A DNA stretch of 64,000 nucleotides from an uncultured Clostridia bacterium (GCA_947581755.1 CANPVN010000005.1:22285-86284); one strand, 5' to 3'. Positions 34,942 through 44,142 are shown, counted from the stretch's first letter. The notes: a model not told the origin generated them from the sequence alone. Numbers and translations are program-made.

Positions 34942-36129
34942 TTATTTTGCCAATTTATCTTTCAAGAGATTACCGAGAGAATGGATACCTTTGTCTATCT
35001 GTTCCAACGAAGCATTCGAGAAATTGAGTCTGAATGTATTGAGTCCGCTGCCGTCAACATAGAACACGCTACCTTGAATATATGCAACACTGTACTTTTC
35101 GATCGCTTCAAGCAATATTTTACTCATATCCATATCTGCTTCTACATGCCCCCAAAGGAAGAGTCCGCCTTCGGTATCTATGTATTTGTATTCTTCGGGC
35201 ATATATTGATTAATGGCTTTAATCATCGCCGTTTTATGCTCTCTGTAAACGGGCAACGCTCTCTCTATATTCTTCTTTATCAAACCCGATTCGAGGAATC
35301 TGTTGACTATCAACTGAGAAAGGTTACAAGTCGAAACATCCGCGCCTTGCTTTCCTATAGCCATTTTTCTTATGACTTCTTTATTTCCGACCGCTACGCC
35401 TATACGCAATCCGGGAGAAATAATTTTGGAAAAACTTGTAAGATAAACAACATTACCCGCATTATCGAAGTGTTTTATACTGGGAACAGCCTCACCTGCA
35501 AAACGAAGTCTCGAATAAGGATCGTCCTCGAGAAGCATAACATTATATTTGGATGTAACTTCTACGATCGCTTTTCTGTTTTCTACGGTATAAGTTTTTC
35601 CGGTAGGATTCGAGAATGTGGAAACGACATACATAAACTTGGGTTTATGCTGTTTTATTTTCTTTTCGAGATCTTCGATATCAATGCCTTGAGGTGTGGA
35701 ATTTACACCGATGATCTTTGCCTGATAAGAATTGAATATCTGAAGCGCAGTAAGATAAGTGGGATTTTCGACCAAAACGACATCGCCTTTGTCGATAAAA
35801 ATCTTACTCATAAGATCTATACCTTGCTGACCGCCGCTTATAACGAGAATCTCATCCAAATCCGCTTTAATGCCTACATCGGCAACGAAATCGATCAATT
35901 TTTCTCTGAGTTGTTTGAAACCTTCCGTTGTACCGTACTGAAGAGCGGCAACGGGTTCTTCCGTTAAAATTTGATTGCAAATTTCTTTTACCTCGTTTTT
36001 GGGCAAACATTCCGAAGACGGGAATCCGCCTGCAAAAGAAATTATCTCGGGACGAGTCAGATACTTCAAGATCTCTCTTGTTGCCGCCCCCGTGAGGTTT
36101 GCCATTCTTTCGCTGTAATTGTAAGTCAT
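34942..36129 (-). CDS. PLP-dependent class I/II aminotransferase (2-aminoadipate/aromatic type)
   Basis: Fold-type I aminotransferase of the group that includes LysN and the MocR C-terminal domains, here without a DNA-binding domain. The 395-residue protein has ISFAGGFPSSECLP, ALQYGTTEGFKQLREKL, ISGGQQGIDL, the cofactor Asp in LLEDDPYSRLRF and the PLP lysine K235 in LTSFSKIISPGLRIG. Substrate is not certain; members act on 2-aminoadipate, aromatic or branched-chain amino acids. Position beside tyrS and ilvE suggests amino-acid metabolism. AGGAG precedes the ATG. Confidence 0.9.
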   Translation of the reverse strand: MTYNYSERMANLTGAATREILKYLTRPEIISFAGGFPSSECLPKNEVKEICNQILTEEPVAALQYGTTEGFKQLREKLIDFVADVGIKADLDEILVISGGQQGIDLMSKIFIDKGDVVLVENPTYLTALQIFNSYQAKIIGVNSTPQGIDIEDLEKKIKQHKPKFMYVVSTFSNPTGKTYTVENRKAIVEVTSKYNVMLLEDDPYSRLRFAGEAVPSIKHFDNAGNVVYLTSFSKIISPGLRIGVAVGNKEVIRKMAIGKQGADVSTCNLSQLIVNRFLESGLIKKNIERALPVYREHKTAMIKAINQYMPEEYKYIDTEGGLFLWGHVEADMDMSKILLEAIEKYSVAYIQGSVFYVDGSGLNTFRLNFSNASLEQIDKGIHSLGNLLKDKLAK

Positions 36130-36150
36130 TATAATTATCTCCTTTTTTTA

Positions 36151-36168
36151 ACGGTAAGTTCTTACCGT
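36151..36168. repeat. 18-base palindrome before the aminotransferase gene
   Basis: ACGGTAAG and CTTACCGT are inverted around TT, in the 43-base gap between the Gx-family gene and the aminotransferase gene. It may be an operator or a small RNA hairpin; no T-run follows on the minus strand, so it is not a clear terminator. Confidence 0.4.
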
Positions 36169-36172
36169 GATT

Positions 36173-36676
36173 TTACGTATATATTTTTTCGGGCAGAAAC
36201 TTTACTACCAAAAAAGCAACTATCCCGACAAAAAGTCCCGCTATAACGCTCGCGCTCAACATTAACGGCAAAATTGCCATCAAATTCGTCGATGTTATCA
36301 AACTTGCGACCGCGAGTTGAGTAATATTGTGAAATACCGCGCCTATAAAACTCAATGCCATAATGCTGATTTTCGGTACCAAAAATATATATAATAACAG
36401 CATTACACTCAAACTTATAAGTCCCGCGGGAAGAGAATAAAGCAACGAACCGGGATTCCCCGCTATCAATGCGCCCAAGACACATCTCAAAATAAGAACA
36501 ATATAGGCATCGATATATCCCAAAAGTATTAATGCCAACAATGTTATTACATTACTCAAGCCCATCTTTGCTCCGGGCGCAAAAGAAAGTAACGGCGGCA
36601 ACATACTTTCTATTATATACATAAGCAATGCCATTGCGACAAATAAAGAAATTCTGACAATTCGTTTGATTTTCAT
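36173..36676 (-). CDS. Gx transporter family / heptaprenyl diphosphate synthase component I-like membrane protein
   Basis: 167 residues, about five hydrophobic helices, in the family named for heptaprenyl diphosphate synthase component I and also called Gx transporter. The start is the ATG at 36674-36676 (MKIKRIVRISLFVAMALLMYIIES) with GGGGT upstream; it starts 2 bases after the stop of the NusG-II gene. Family elements are ESMLPPLLSFAPGAKMGLSN shortened here to its key part PGAKMGLSNV, RCVLGALIAGNPGSLLYSLPAG and GAVFHNITQL. Function is not established; an ECF-like substrate binding role is one idea. In EET loci a similar membrane protein (EetB-like) occurs. Confidence 0.85.
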   Translation of the reverse strand: MKIKRIVRISLFVAMALLMYIIESMLPPLLSFAPGAKMGLSNVITLLALILLGYIDAYIVLILRCVLGALIAGNPGSLLYSLPAGLISLSVMLLLYIFLVPKISIMALSFIGAVFHNITQLAVASLITSTNLMAILPLMLSASVIAGLFVGIVAFLVVKFLPEKIYT

Positions 36677-36678
36677 AC

Positions 36679-37080
36679 TTACCCCGTTACAAGGTCGCCG
36701 GGACCGCCTTCTATGTCGGCAACAATCTCTATAACTATCTCTTGAGGCAGACAAATAATTTGTTGTCCTTCGAGTTTTATTCGTCCGGTCTTTTCACAAT
36801 AATGATCCGGACATCTGCTGTCTTTGACATACGCGCAACCTTTCTCTATTATGAGGCAGAGCCGCCCGCCTCCGATAACGAATTTTCCATCCTCCTCCAA
36901 AGAATAATAATCGGTAATCTTACCGTCGATTCTTACCGAAACAAACTTTCCTTCCGGTTTACGAAACGATACAAACATAATCAAAATTATCAAAACGACT
37001 GCCGCGCCGAAAATGAAAATATCCATTAATTTAAACGGTTTACTGTTTTTCAGTGCTTTTATCTTCTCGGAATGCGTCAT
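36679..37080 (-). CDS. NusG domain II-containing membrane-anchored protein
   Basis: 133 residues with one N-terminal membrane helix (about 19-38) and an extracytoplasmic NusG_II-type domain. The conserved part is YVKDSRCPDHYCEKTGRI with C90 and C95, then C110 in QIICLPQEIVIEI, the classic D-x-x-C-P-x-x-x-C-x-x-x-G...C-L-P pattern of this small family. It is not a transcription factor. Its ATG overlaps the apbE stop as ATGA, and the Gx-family gene follows after 2 bases. The same pair accompanies flavin-transfer genes in other Bacillota, which suggests a role in a redox or flavin system at the membrane. Confidence 0.88.
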   Translation of the reverse strand: MTHSEKIKALKNSKPFKLMDIFIFGAAVVLIILIMFVSFRKPEGKFVSVRIDGKITDYYSLEEDGKFVIGGGRLCLIIEKGCAYVKDSRCPDHYCEKTGRIKLEGQQIICLPQEIVIEIVADIEGGPGDLVTG

Positions 37081-38300
37081 TTATCATACCCGTAAAAATA
37101 AAATCTTTGATAATCGCCACTCGTAACTATAGTAACATTTCCCGCAAAGGACATTTGCACAATATTGTCTCTTATAAAGGGATTGCGTTCCGTAGGACTG
37201 ACAACATTTACCGTCCAAGGCAAAACCTTTCCGTCAACTTTAGAATTTAAGAGGTACATATTTCCGGCGATATTGATTATAGCCGAAACAATCCCGTTTT
37301 CGATACAAATATCTCGCGCGATATCGACCGCATATCCTTTTGCGATTCCCCCCATGTCAAGTTTTAAGTCTGCATTTTTTTTGGAAACATAGTATTTTCC
37401 GTCGGATTGCCAAAGATTTAAGTCATCCATATCGCAATTTGTTTTTTCAAGTTCCGTTTCTTCTTGTGTAGGCAATTTTTCAGGAAAATTCCAACTTCCG
37501 GATTTGGATCCCGGATATGGTCTGTATTGCTTTATTCCCTCTATGTCAACGCACCACATTCTGCTTAATCCCACAACAGCGGGATTGAAAGCGCCTTCGG
37601 TTTCTCGATAAATCGAGAATGCTTCCGATAAAATTTTATAAGTTATCTCGCTTATTTCAAGGGTTACATCCTTATCCATAGCATTGAATTTGCTCAATTC
37701 GCTATCGGATAAATTCAACCCTACCGATTTTTCGATTGCATGCCATTGACTTAAAATCGTGTTTTTTACCGAGTCTGTATCTTTTCCCATAAGAGTGAGT
37801 CTGTATTCCATGGTGTCGGCAAAGATATTGCCACGATAATCGTCATAAGAGTTGCCGTAATCGGCGGATATTGTATCATCGGTAGATACTCGGGGCGTTC
37901 CGTGAACCAAATCGTAATCTTTATATTCATCATATTGCGAATCCGTAAACGCAACATCTCCTACAATTGCCATTTTTTTATCGGCGGTAAACAATACCGC
38001 GTTTAAATTTTTGCTTTCCAAAAAGGCTATGCCCTTCTCCAATCCCATTACACAAACCGCGGTAGCATAGGCGTCGGCTCTCGTACTGTCGGAAGTTATG
38101 ATCGTCGCGGAAATCACAGCGTCGGGCTTATTGATATATTTTCCCGACAACTCGTCATATTCCAAAGTATATGGCATACCTCTTCGCGCGTCGATTATAT
38201 GGGTTACCTGAATATACCCGTCGGGGTAATTTACCGAGCATCCGCAAAAAGCCGCAAACGAAAATATTATTGCTATCAAAAGCGTCGGTATTCTTTGCAC
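37077..38300 (-). CDS. ApbE-type FAD:protein FMN transferase lipoprotein with circularly permuted domain order
   Basis: ApbE attaches FMN from FAD to Thr/Ser of extracytoplasmic proteins. The 407-residue protein starts at GTG (38298-38300, AGGAGA upstream) with a lipoprotein signal (lipobox Cys C21). The order of ApbE blocks is reversed. Residues 34-113 match the normal C-terminal part: HIIDARRG, the metal-binding-type STRADAYATAVCVMGLEKG (D76, T80) and NAVLFTADKK. An Asp/Tyr-rich linker follows (about 115-160). Then come the normal N-terminal parts: TMEYRLTLMGKD, DSELSKFNA, GAFNP (236-240), LDMGGIAKGYAVD (314-326), NIAGNMYLL and TSGDYQR (393-399). It stops at YGYDK, exactly where HxIxDPRTG normally follows. 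The stop overlaps the NusG-II gene (ATGA), so the end is genuine. All motifs needed for catalysis appear present. Confidence 0.9.
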   Translation of the reverse strand: MQRIPTLLIAIIFSFAAFCGCSVNYPDGYIQVTHIIDARRGMPYTLEYDELSGKYINKPDAVISATIITSDSTRADAYATAVCVMGLEKGIAFLESKNLNAVLFTADKKMAIVGDVAFTDSQYDEYKDYDLVHGTPRVSTDDTISADYGNSYDDYRGNIFADTMEYRLTLMGKDTDSVKNTILSQWHAIEKSVGLNLSDSELSKFNAMDKDVTLEISEITYKILSEAFSIYRETEGAFNPAVVGLSRMWCVDIEGIKQYRPYPGSKSGSWNFPEKLPTQEETELEKTNCDMDDLNLWQSDGKYYVSKKNADLKLDMGGIAKGYAVDIARDICIENGIVSAIINIAGNMYLLNSKVDGKVLPWTVNVVSPTERNPFIRDNIVQMSFAGNVTIVTSGDYQRFYFYGYDK

Positions 38301-38377
38301 TTACTCTCCTTTTTTCTCTGTCCGATGATAGAAAATCTTTAAGCGTTATTTTAAATCTTCATTCACCTTGCCTGTTA

Positions 38378-38406
38378 ATTATACTACCTATTTATTTTTT
38401 TTGCAA
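38378..38406 (-). promoter_or_regulatory. Sigma-A promoter of the apbE-NusG-II-Gx operon
   Basis: On the minus strand TTGCAA (38401-38406), a 17-base spacer and TATAAT (38378-38383), 77 bases before the apbE GTG. It lies just after the fbp gene end, so this operon is probably separately expressed. Confidence 0.82.
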
Positions 38407-38421
38407 GAGTTTTTTCCGATT

Positions 38422-40350
38422 TTACTGTCTTTCCTTTATAATGCCCATTTTGTAAGCTTCTATGAGTTGATTCAACTCATCTATTCGATTTTTTAAGAGC
38501 GCGCCGTCATCGGTATCTCGCACCAAAACTCTCTCTTTCATATTTTCTATTTTCTGAATTTTGGGTAAGGGTTGGACTGCCGCTTCGTCGTCGGAATCAA
38601 ACACATACGGTTTATGTTCGGCAATGGCTATGTATCGGGAATTGTAAATCAATGTATACCCGCCTATGCCCGTAGTTCCTTGATACGACTTTGCCATGCC
38701 TCCGTCGATAACAAAAAGTTTTCCGCCCGCTCTTACAGGAGACTCACCCTCTTTGCTCTTTACGGGAATATGACCGTTGATGATATGAGCGGTTTCGGGA
38801 TCCAATCCGAATTCCGTAATAATGCGATTGCAAATTTCGGGATCCCCTATTTTTTTGTAATACTGGTTCGCCGTTTCTTTATGTGTTGCTTTATCGGCAA
38901 TGAAGCATCTTTCAAAGGTCGTCATTTTATTTTTTGCAAATAGCGGAGAAACACTGCCGCACCACATATACCACATAATATCGGCGTCATAATATGAAGA
39001 CGGCATAAAGTATGCTCTTCTGACTCTGCTTTCAAGATAATCATAAAGTCTCTTTCCGCAGAAAGCGCCTTCTCCGAAATCCAGAGAAAGAAAATTGCCG
39101 TCCTCATCCATGGGCACGCAGCCGTGATACAACAAATTACCGTTAAAGCAACTGTACATACTGCCGTGACTGAACAAAAATTTTATATGTCTCTGGAGTT
39201 TTTCGCTCGAGACAAATGCTGCCGAAAGTCTCTTCATAAGTTCATATTCTTCCGGCGTAAGTTCATTTTCGTGTCCTTTCTTTACTGTAGGAAGATTTTT
39301 ATCTCTAAGTTCGTATCTTTTTCCTTCTATTTCGACTGTTCCCGTTTTTTGGTCAAAGGTATGCAAAATCAATCTGTTTTTCATTCCGAATTCGGGATGT
39401 CTCATTATAAGTTGTTCGTCTAACTTAAATTGAATTACAGCAATCGCCTTATGCATTTTAGCCGCAAGTTGCATATCTACGGGATCGTATTTGTTTTGCT
39501 CGAATTGCTTGGGTCTGAAAAATTCGCAATCATCATCGGCATATACTTCGGAAGCAAATGCGGACAAAGGACGCAAATTGATACCGTATCCTATTTCCAA
39601 CATATCAAAATTGTTGTAACTTACATTCATTCTCAAAACGTTTGCAATACAACTCCAATGTCCCGCGGCTGCGCCCATCCAAACCACATCATGGTTTCCC
39701 CACTGAAAATCAACATTATCATAATGTACAAGATATTCCGCAATAAGATCGGGATGAGGACCTCTGTCAAAAAGATCGCCGACAATATGGAGTCTGTCTA
39801 CAGCCATTCTGCTTATTGTGAAACAAAGTTCGCAAATAAAATCTTCCGCCATAGAAGTGTCGATCAAAGAATTGATTATTTCACTGTAATAATAAGCCTT
39901 GTTCTCGTCATCTTCGGCATGCAAAAGTTCGTCCATAATATAATCGAATCCTTTCGGCAAACGTTTGCGCACTTTGCTTCTCGTATATTTCGAGGATGTT
40001 GAGCGACACACTTCTATTAATTTATATATCGTGACACGGCACCATTCGTTGAAATCGGATTCATATTTTTTTCGTCCCAAAATGACTTCGGGATTGCAAA
40101 TAAGAGTAGCTAATTCGTCTCGTTCTTTTAACGTGGATTTTCCGAAAAGCCAATCTATCTTTTCGCGTATAACTCCCGATGCGGATTTCAGCATATATAT
40201 AAAAGCCTGATGTTCTCCGTGCAAATCCGAGAAAAAATACTCGGTTCCCTTTGGTAAACTCAAAATTGCTTTTAAATTGATGATTTCCACTGCCGCGCTC
40301 TTAATATCCGGATATTCCTTGGAAAGTAACTCCAAATAGCGTTCTCTCAT
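38422..40350 (-). CDS. fbp: Fructose-1,6-bisphosphatase, class III
   Basis: Gluconeogenic phosphatase of the Firmicutes-specific class III, with a calcineurin-like metallophosphoesterase core. The 642-residue protein has YFFSDLHGEHQAF (D42, H44), VGDLFDRGPHPDLI, WGNHDVVWMGAAAGHW, and C-terminal GHIPVKSKEGESPV and FVIDGGMAKSY. Length matches the family (about 640-670). It follows valS by 16 bases with GCGGAGG, so the two are co-transcribed. Confidence 0.97.
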   Translation of the reverse strand: MRERYLELLSKEYPDIKSAAVEIINLKAILSLPKGTEYFFSDLHGEHQAFIYMLKSASGVIREKIDWLFGKSTLKERDELATLICNPEVILGRKKYESDFNEWCRVTIYKLIEVCRSTSSKYTRSKVRKRLPKGFDYIMDELLHAEDDENKAYYYSEIINSLIDTSMAEDFICELCFTISRMAVDRLHIVGDLFDRGPHPDLIAEYLVHYDNVDFQWGNHDVVWMGAAAGHWSCIANVLRMNVSYNNFDMLEIGYGINLRPLSAFASEVYADDDCEFFRPKQFEQNKYDPVDMQLAAKMHKAIAVIQFKLDEQLIMRHPEFGMKNRLILHTFDQKTGTVEIEGKRYELRDKNLPTVKKGHENELTPEEYELMKRLSAAFVSSEKLQRHIKFLFSHGSMYSCFNGNLLYHGCVPMDEDGNFLSLDFGEGAFCGKRLYDYLESRVRRAYFMPSSYYDADIMWYMWCGSVSPLFAKNKMTTFERCFIADKATHKETANQYYKKIGDPEICNRIITEFGLDPETAHIINGHIPVKSKEGESPVRAGGKLFVIDGGMAKSYQGTTGIGGYTLIYNSRYIAIAEHKPYVFDSDDEAAVQPLPKIQKIENMKERVLVRDTDDGALLKNRIDELNQLIEAYKMGIIKERQ

Positions 40351-40366
40351 TTTTACCTCCGCACTT

Positions 40367-42985
40367 TTATTTTAACATCTCGAGTTTTTGAGTAAGCAAC
40401 TTTTTCATATCGGTATATTTTTGAAGTTTTTCTCGTTCTTTTTGAATAAGTAAGGCGGGCGCCTTGGATACGAAACTCTCTTTGGAAAGCAAACTTTGCG
40501 CTCTTTCTATCTCGGCGTCCACCTTCTCCATTTCCTTATTCAATCTTTCGCGTTCTTTTTCAAAATCAATAAGCTGATCCATGGGAATGTAAATTTCTCC
40601 GATCTCTGTCACGAGAAGATTCATATTGCCTTGAGGCGCTTTATCGACTATGTGAACTCCGTTGCCGCTTGCCAACTTTTCTATATAATTTATTCCCGCC
40701 TTTACGGTATCCTCTACACCGTCGTTGGGTTTAATATAAATTTCCGTTCGTTTCGACTGAGGAACATTAAGTTCCGCTCTCATATTTCTTATGCTTCGTA
40801 TCGTGTCGGTAATAAGCCTTATCTTTTTTATGGTTACATTGGACACAAAGTTACGTTTTGCCGTAGGATAAGGAGAAATCATTATATCTTCGGCATCTTT
40901 ATTTGGCAATTCGTTATAAATCTCGGCAGTGATAAAGGGAATTATAGGGTGCAATAATTTCAAAGTTTCTCTCAGAACATACAACAACACGGAAATGGTC
41001 GAATTTCTTTTATTCAGATCGTCGCTGTAAAGAGAAGTTTTTGAAAATTCGATATACCAATCGCAGAAAATATTCCAAACAAACTCATAAAGCTCTGCCG
41101 ACGCCAATCCGATTTCGTACTTATCCATATATTTAGTGACTTTTACAACCGTGGAATTAAGTTGCGCAAGGATCCATTTATCCGCCAATGTCTTTTTTAC
41201 TTTTTCAATGGGAATTATTTCCGCTCCGTCGCAGTTTCCGAGAACAAATCTTGCAGCATTCCAAATCTTGTTCATGAAATTTCGGTAGCCTTCTTGTTTT
41301 TCTTCGGAATATTTGATATCCCCGCCCATCGCTATTCCGTTGACAAGCGAAAATCTTAAAGTATCCGCGCCTACTGTTCTTATGACTTCCAGCGGATCTA
41401 CACCGTTTCCCGAAGATTTGCTCATTTTTTTACCGTGAGCGTCTCTTACTATACCATGAATAAGCACATCGGAAAAAGGCTTTTTGCCTGTATAATTGAG
41501 TCCCGAAAAAATCATCCTCGAAACCCAGAATCCTATAATATCATACGCCGTTACAAGTACCGATGTCGGATAAAAATATTCGAGATCGGGAGTTTTTTCC
41601 GGCCAGCCCATCGTGGAAAAAGGCCATAAAGCCGACGAAAACCAAGTATCCAAAACATCCTCATCTTGTCTCATCGGTTTTCCGCACTTCGGACAAAACG
41701 CTTTGTTTTCCACGGTAGCGATGGTTTCTCCGCAGTCATCGCAATAAAATACGGGTATTCGATGTCCCCACCAAAGTTGTCTGGAAATACACCAATCCTG
41801 AGTATTTTCCATCCAATGCAAATATTGCTTTTCAAAACGTTTGGGGATAAAAGTAATATCGCGCTTTTTCACTGCGTCTATTGCGGGTTTTACCAGCTCG
41901 TCCATCTTAACAAACCATTGTTCCGAAACCATGGGTTCTATAACGGTATGACAACGATAACAATGCCCCACATTGTGATTATAATCCTCGGTCTTTACCA
42001 AGAATCCTCTATCCGACAAGTCTTTTACTATCTGTTTTCTTGCTTCGTCTCTGTCAAGGCCGTTATAAATACCTGCGTTTTCATTGAGGATACCGCTCTC
42101 GTCCATAATTTTTATCAACGGAAGATCGTGACGTTTTCCGACATTGAAATCGTTGGGGTCATGAGCGGGAGTGATCTTTACGGCGCCCGTACCGAAATCT
42201 TTTTCGACATAAGAATCCGCTATGATGGGAATTTTTCTGTCGGTAAGCGGCAAATCAACGGTCTTTCCTACAAGATGTTTGTATCGCTTGTCGGAAGGAT
42301 GAACCGCTACCGCCGTATCTCCCAAAATGGTTTCGGGACGAGTGGTTGCAACTATTATCTTTTCATTGCTGTCGGTAACTGGATATGCGATATGCCAAAG
42401 ATGAGAAGGATCTTCAACATATTCCACTTCTGCATCGGAAATGGCTGTATGACATTCGGGGCACCAATTTATAATTCTATTGCCCTTAAAAATCAATCCT
42501 TTTTTATATAAGTTTATAAAAACTTGTTTTACCGAGCGAGAACGTTCTTCATCCATTGTGAAGGCAAGTCTGTCCCAATCGCAACTGCAACCCAAAGTTT
42601 TTATCTGTTCGACAATTTTGCCGCCGTACTTGTCTTTCCATTCGAAAGCCCGTTTTAAGAAGCCCTCTCTTCCGAGTTCTTCTTTGGTTATTCCTTCATC
42701 GCGAAGAACTTCTATAATTTTGACTTCCGTGGCAATCGAGGCATGGTCTGTTCCGGGAATCCAAAGAGTTTCGAACCCTTTCATTCTTTTATAACGGATT
42801 ATTGCGTCCTGAATCGTGTCGCCGAGAGCATGTCCTATATGCAGTTGTCCCGTAACATTGGGCGGCGGCATGATTATACAGAAAGGTTTCTTTTCCTTGT
42901 TGGGCTCTGCCGAGAAATAATTCTTTTCAAGCCATTTGTTGTAAATTGCGGTTTCAAATTCATTGGGAGTGTATGTTTTGTTCAT
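40367..42985 (-). CDS. valS: Valyl-tRNA synthetase
   Basis: Charges tRNA-Val and edits threonine. The 872-residue protein has PPPNVTGQLHIGHALG (HIGH), GTDHASIATEVK, the editing domain with TTRPETILGDTAVAVHP, KKMSKSSGNGVDPLE (KMSKS) and a C-terminal coiled coil (about 805-870) for tRNA binding. A promoter is found at 43018-43046 and no T-box is visible. It is co-transcribed with fbp rather than with folC as in Bacillus. Confidence 0.98.
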   Translation of the reverse strand: MNKTYTPNEFETAIYNKWLEKNYFSAEPNKEKKPFCIIMPPPNVTGQLHIGHALGDTIQDAIIRYKRMKGFETLWIPGTDHASIATEVKIIEVLRDEGITKEELGREGFLKRAFEWKDKYGGKIVEQIKTLGCSCDWDRLAFTMDEERSRSVKQVFINLYKKGLIFKGNRIINWCPECHTAISDAEVEYVEDPSHLWHIAYPVTDSNEKIIVATTRPETILGDTAVAVHPSDKRYKHLVGKTVDLPLTDRKIPIIADSYVEKDFGTGAVKITPAHDPNDFNVGKRHDLPLIKIMDESGILNENAGIYNGLDRDEARKQIVKDLSDRGFLVKTEDYNHNVGHCYRCHTVIEPMVSEQWFVKMDELVKPAIDAVKKRDITFIPKRFEKQYLHWMENTQDWCISRQLWWGHRIPVFYCDDCGETIATVENKAFCPKCGKPMRQDEDVLDTWFSSALWPFSTMGWPEKTPDLEYFYPTSVLVTAYDIIGFWVSRMIFSGLNYTGKKPFSDVLIHGIVRDAHGKKMSKSSGNGVDPLEVIRTVGADTLRFSLVNGIAMGGDIKYSEEKQEGYRNFMNKIWNAARFVLGNCDGAEIIPIEKVKKTLADKWILAQLNSTVVKVTKYMDKYEIGLASAELYEFVWNIFCDWYIEFSKTSLYSDDLNKRNSTISVLLYVLRETLKLLHPIIPFITAEIYNELPNKDAEDIMISPYPTAKRNFVSNVTIKKIRLITDTIRSIRNMRAELNVPQSKRTEIYIKPNDGVEDTVKAGINYIEKLASGNGVHIVDKAPQGNMNLLVTEIGEIYIPMDQLIDFEKERERLNKEMEKVDAEIERAQSLLSKESFVSKAPALLIQKEREKLQKYTDMKKLLTQKLEMLK

Positions 42986-43017
42986 ATAAAAAAGTCTCCG
43001 ATAATTATCTCCTGTTT

Positions 43018-43046
43018 ATTATATCATAAGATTTCGGCTTTATCAA
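43018..43046 (-). promoter_or_regulatory. Sigma-A promoter of valS-fbp
   Basis: On the minus strand TTGATA (43041-43046), a 17-base spacer and TATAAT (43018-43023), 33 bases before the valS ATG. That gap is too short for a T-box leader. Confidence 0.85.
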
Positions 43047-43149
43047 GCAATTTGATATTTTTTTCGTTAATCATCCGCTTAATGCGTAACATAAAAAATT
43101 CGATTTACATAAGATGAGGTATAAAATATTTTCAATCAGGAGAACCTCA

Positions 43150-44142
43150 ATGAAAAAAATTATCTCTCTTTTGCTCTGTGTGATGTTTATTGCCGCAGCG
43201 CCCTTTTGTTTTGCGGCTTGCTCAAACAATACTTCTTCGAAAATACGTTTGAGCGAAGTTACGCACAGCATATTTTACGCACCTCTTTATATTGCCATAA
43301 ACAATGGTTACTTTTCCGATTACGGTATAGAAATCGAACTTTCGAATGCCGGCGGAGCGGATAAAGTTATGACGGAAATCGCTTCGAAATCCGCCGATAT
43401 CGGACTTATGGGTCCCGAAGCCACTATTTACTGTCATGTCAACGGTCAAAGAAATTATCCTGTAATATTCGGTCAACTGACTCAAAGAGACGGATCTTTT
43501 CTTGTGGGCAGAAACAATGAACCCGATTTTAAATGGAGTAATTTAAAAAATACTCACATTCTCGCGGGAAGACCCGGCGGGGTTCCCGCCATGACTTTAC
43601 AATATGTCATCGAGGACAAAGGCGGACTTAGTCTCAACGATCTTAACTTCGACACAAGCGTCGCCTTCGATCTTATGGTCGGCGCTTTTGAAGGCAGCGA
43701 AGAATACGATTACTGCACGATGTTCGAACCTACCGCTTCGGAATTTGTTGCTGCGGGCAAAGGATATATCGTCGCATCCGTCGGAGAAGCCTCGGGCGAC
43801 GTCCCCTATACCGCATTCAGCGCTTCTAAAAATTATTTGTCGAAAAACAGACAACTCGTTTCCGATTTTCTCTCGGCTGTTGTAAAAGGATACAGATACC
43901 TTGTAGAAAATTCCCCCGAAAAAGTTGCCGAATCATTGGCTCCCTCTTTCCCGGGAAGCAACCTCGGATATATGGCATCTTCCGTAAAAAGATATCTCGA
44001 AATCGACGCTTGGTGCCATACTCCCGTAATGTCGAAAGGCGCCTTCGAAAGACTTCAGGATATTATGCAAAACTCCGGAAATCTTTCGCAACGAGCGGAT
44101 TTTTCAATAGCGGTAGATAATTCCATCGCAGAATCGCTTTAA
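43150..44142 (+). CDS. ABC transporter substrate-binding lipoprotein, NMT1/NitT-TauT type
   Basis: Extracytoplasmic solute receptor. The start is the ATG at 43150, with AGGAG seven bases upstream; the in-frame extension to 43114 is unlikely. 330 residues: lipoprotein signal MKKIISLLLC with lipobox FAAC (C24), then the SBP fold with EVTHSIFYAPLYIAINNGYFSDYGIEIEL (key elements FYAPLYxAxxxGYFxxxGIxxEL), GADKVMTEI, and a hinge at AGRPGGVPAMTL. Homologues bind taurine, alkanesulfonates, nitrate or pyrimidine thiamin precursors; the ligand cannot be read here. No riboswitch is seen in the 100 bases upstream. Confidence 0.92.
   Translation: MKKIISLLLCVMFIAAAPFCFAACSNNTSSKIRLSEVTHSIFYAPLYIAINNGYFSDYGIEIELSNAGGADKVMTEIASKSADIGLMGPEATIYCHVNGQRNYPVIFGQLTQRDGSFLVGRNNEPDFKWSNLKNTHILAGRPGGVPAMTLQYVIEDKGGLSLNDLNFDTSVAFDLMVGAFEGSEEYDYCTMFEPTASEFVAAGKGYIVASVGEASGDVPYTAFSASKNYLSKNRQLVSDFLSAVVKGYRYLVENSPEKVAESLAPSFPGSNLGYMASSVKRYLEIDAWCHTPVMSKGAFERLQDIMQNSGNLSQRADFSIAVDNSIAESL

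Noticed and set aside
34981..35967. A 328-codon frame antisense to the aminotransferase gene
   Set aside because: Composition (Phe, Ile, Tyr, Cys-rich) is typical of an antisense shadow; no motif and no ribosome binding site.
37077..38300. That the odd ApbE order is due to a frameshift or gene break
   Set aside because: One unbroken frame with signal peptide, both halves complete, and a stop coupled to the next gene.
41666..42511. A 281-codon frame antisense to valS
   Set aside because: Shadow of a strongly conserved gene; no recognisable domain.
43047..43149. Riboswitch or clear promoter ahead of the NitT/TauT importer
   Set aside because: Only about 100 bases; TATAAA is present but without a well-spaced -35, and no conserved aptamer is visible.
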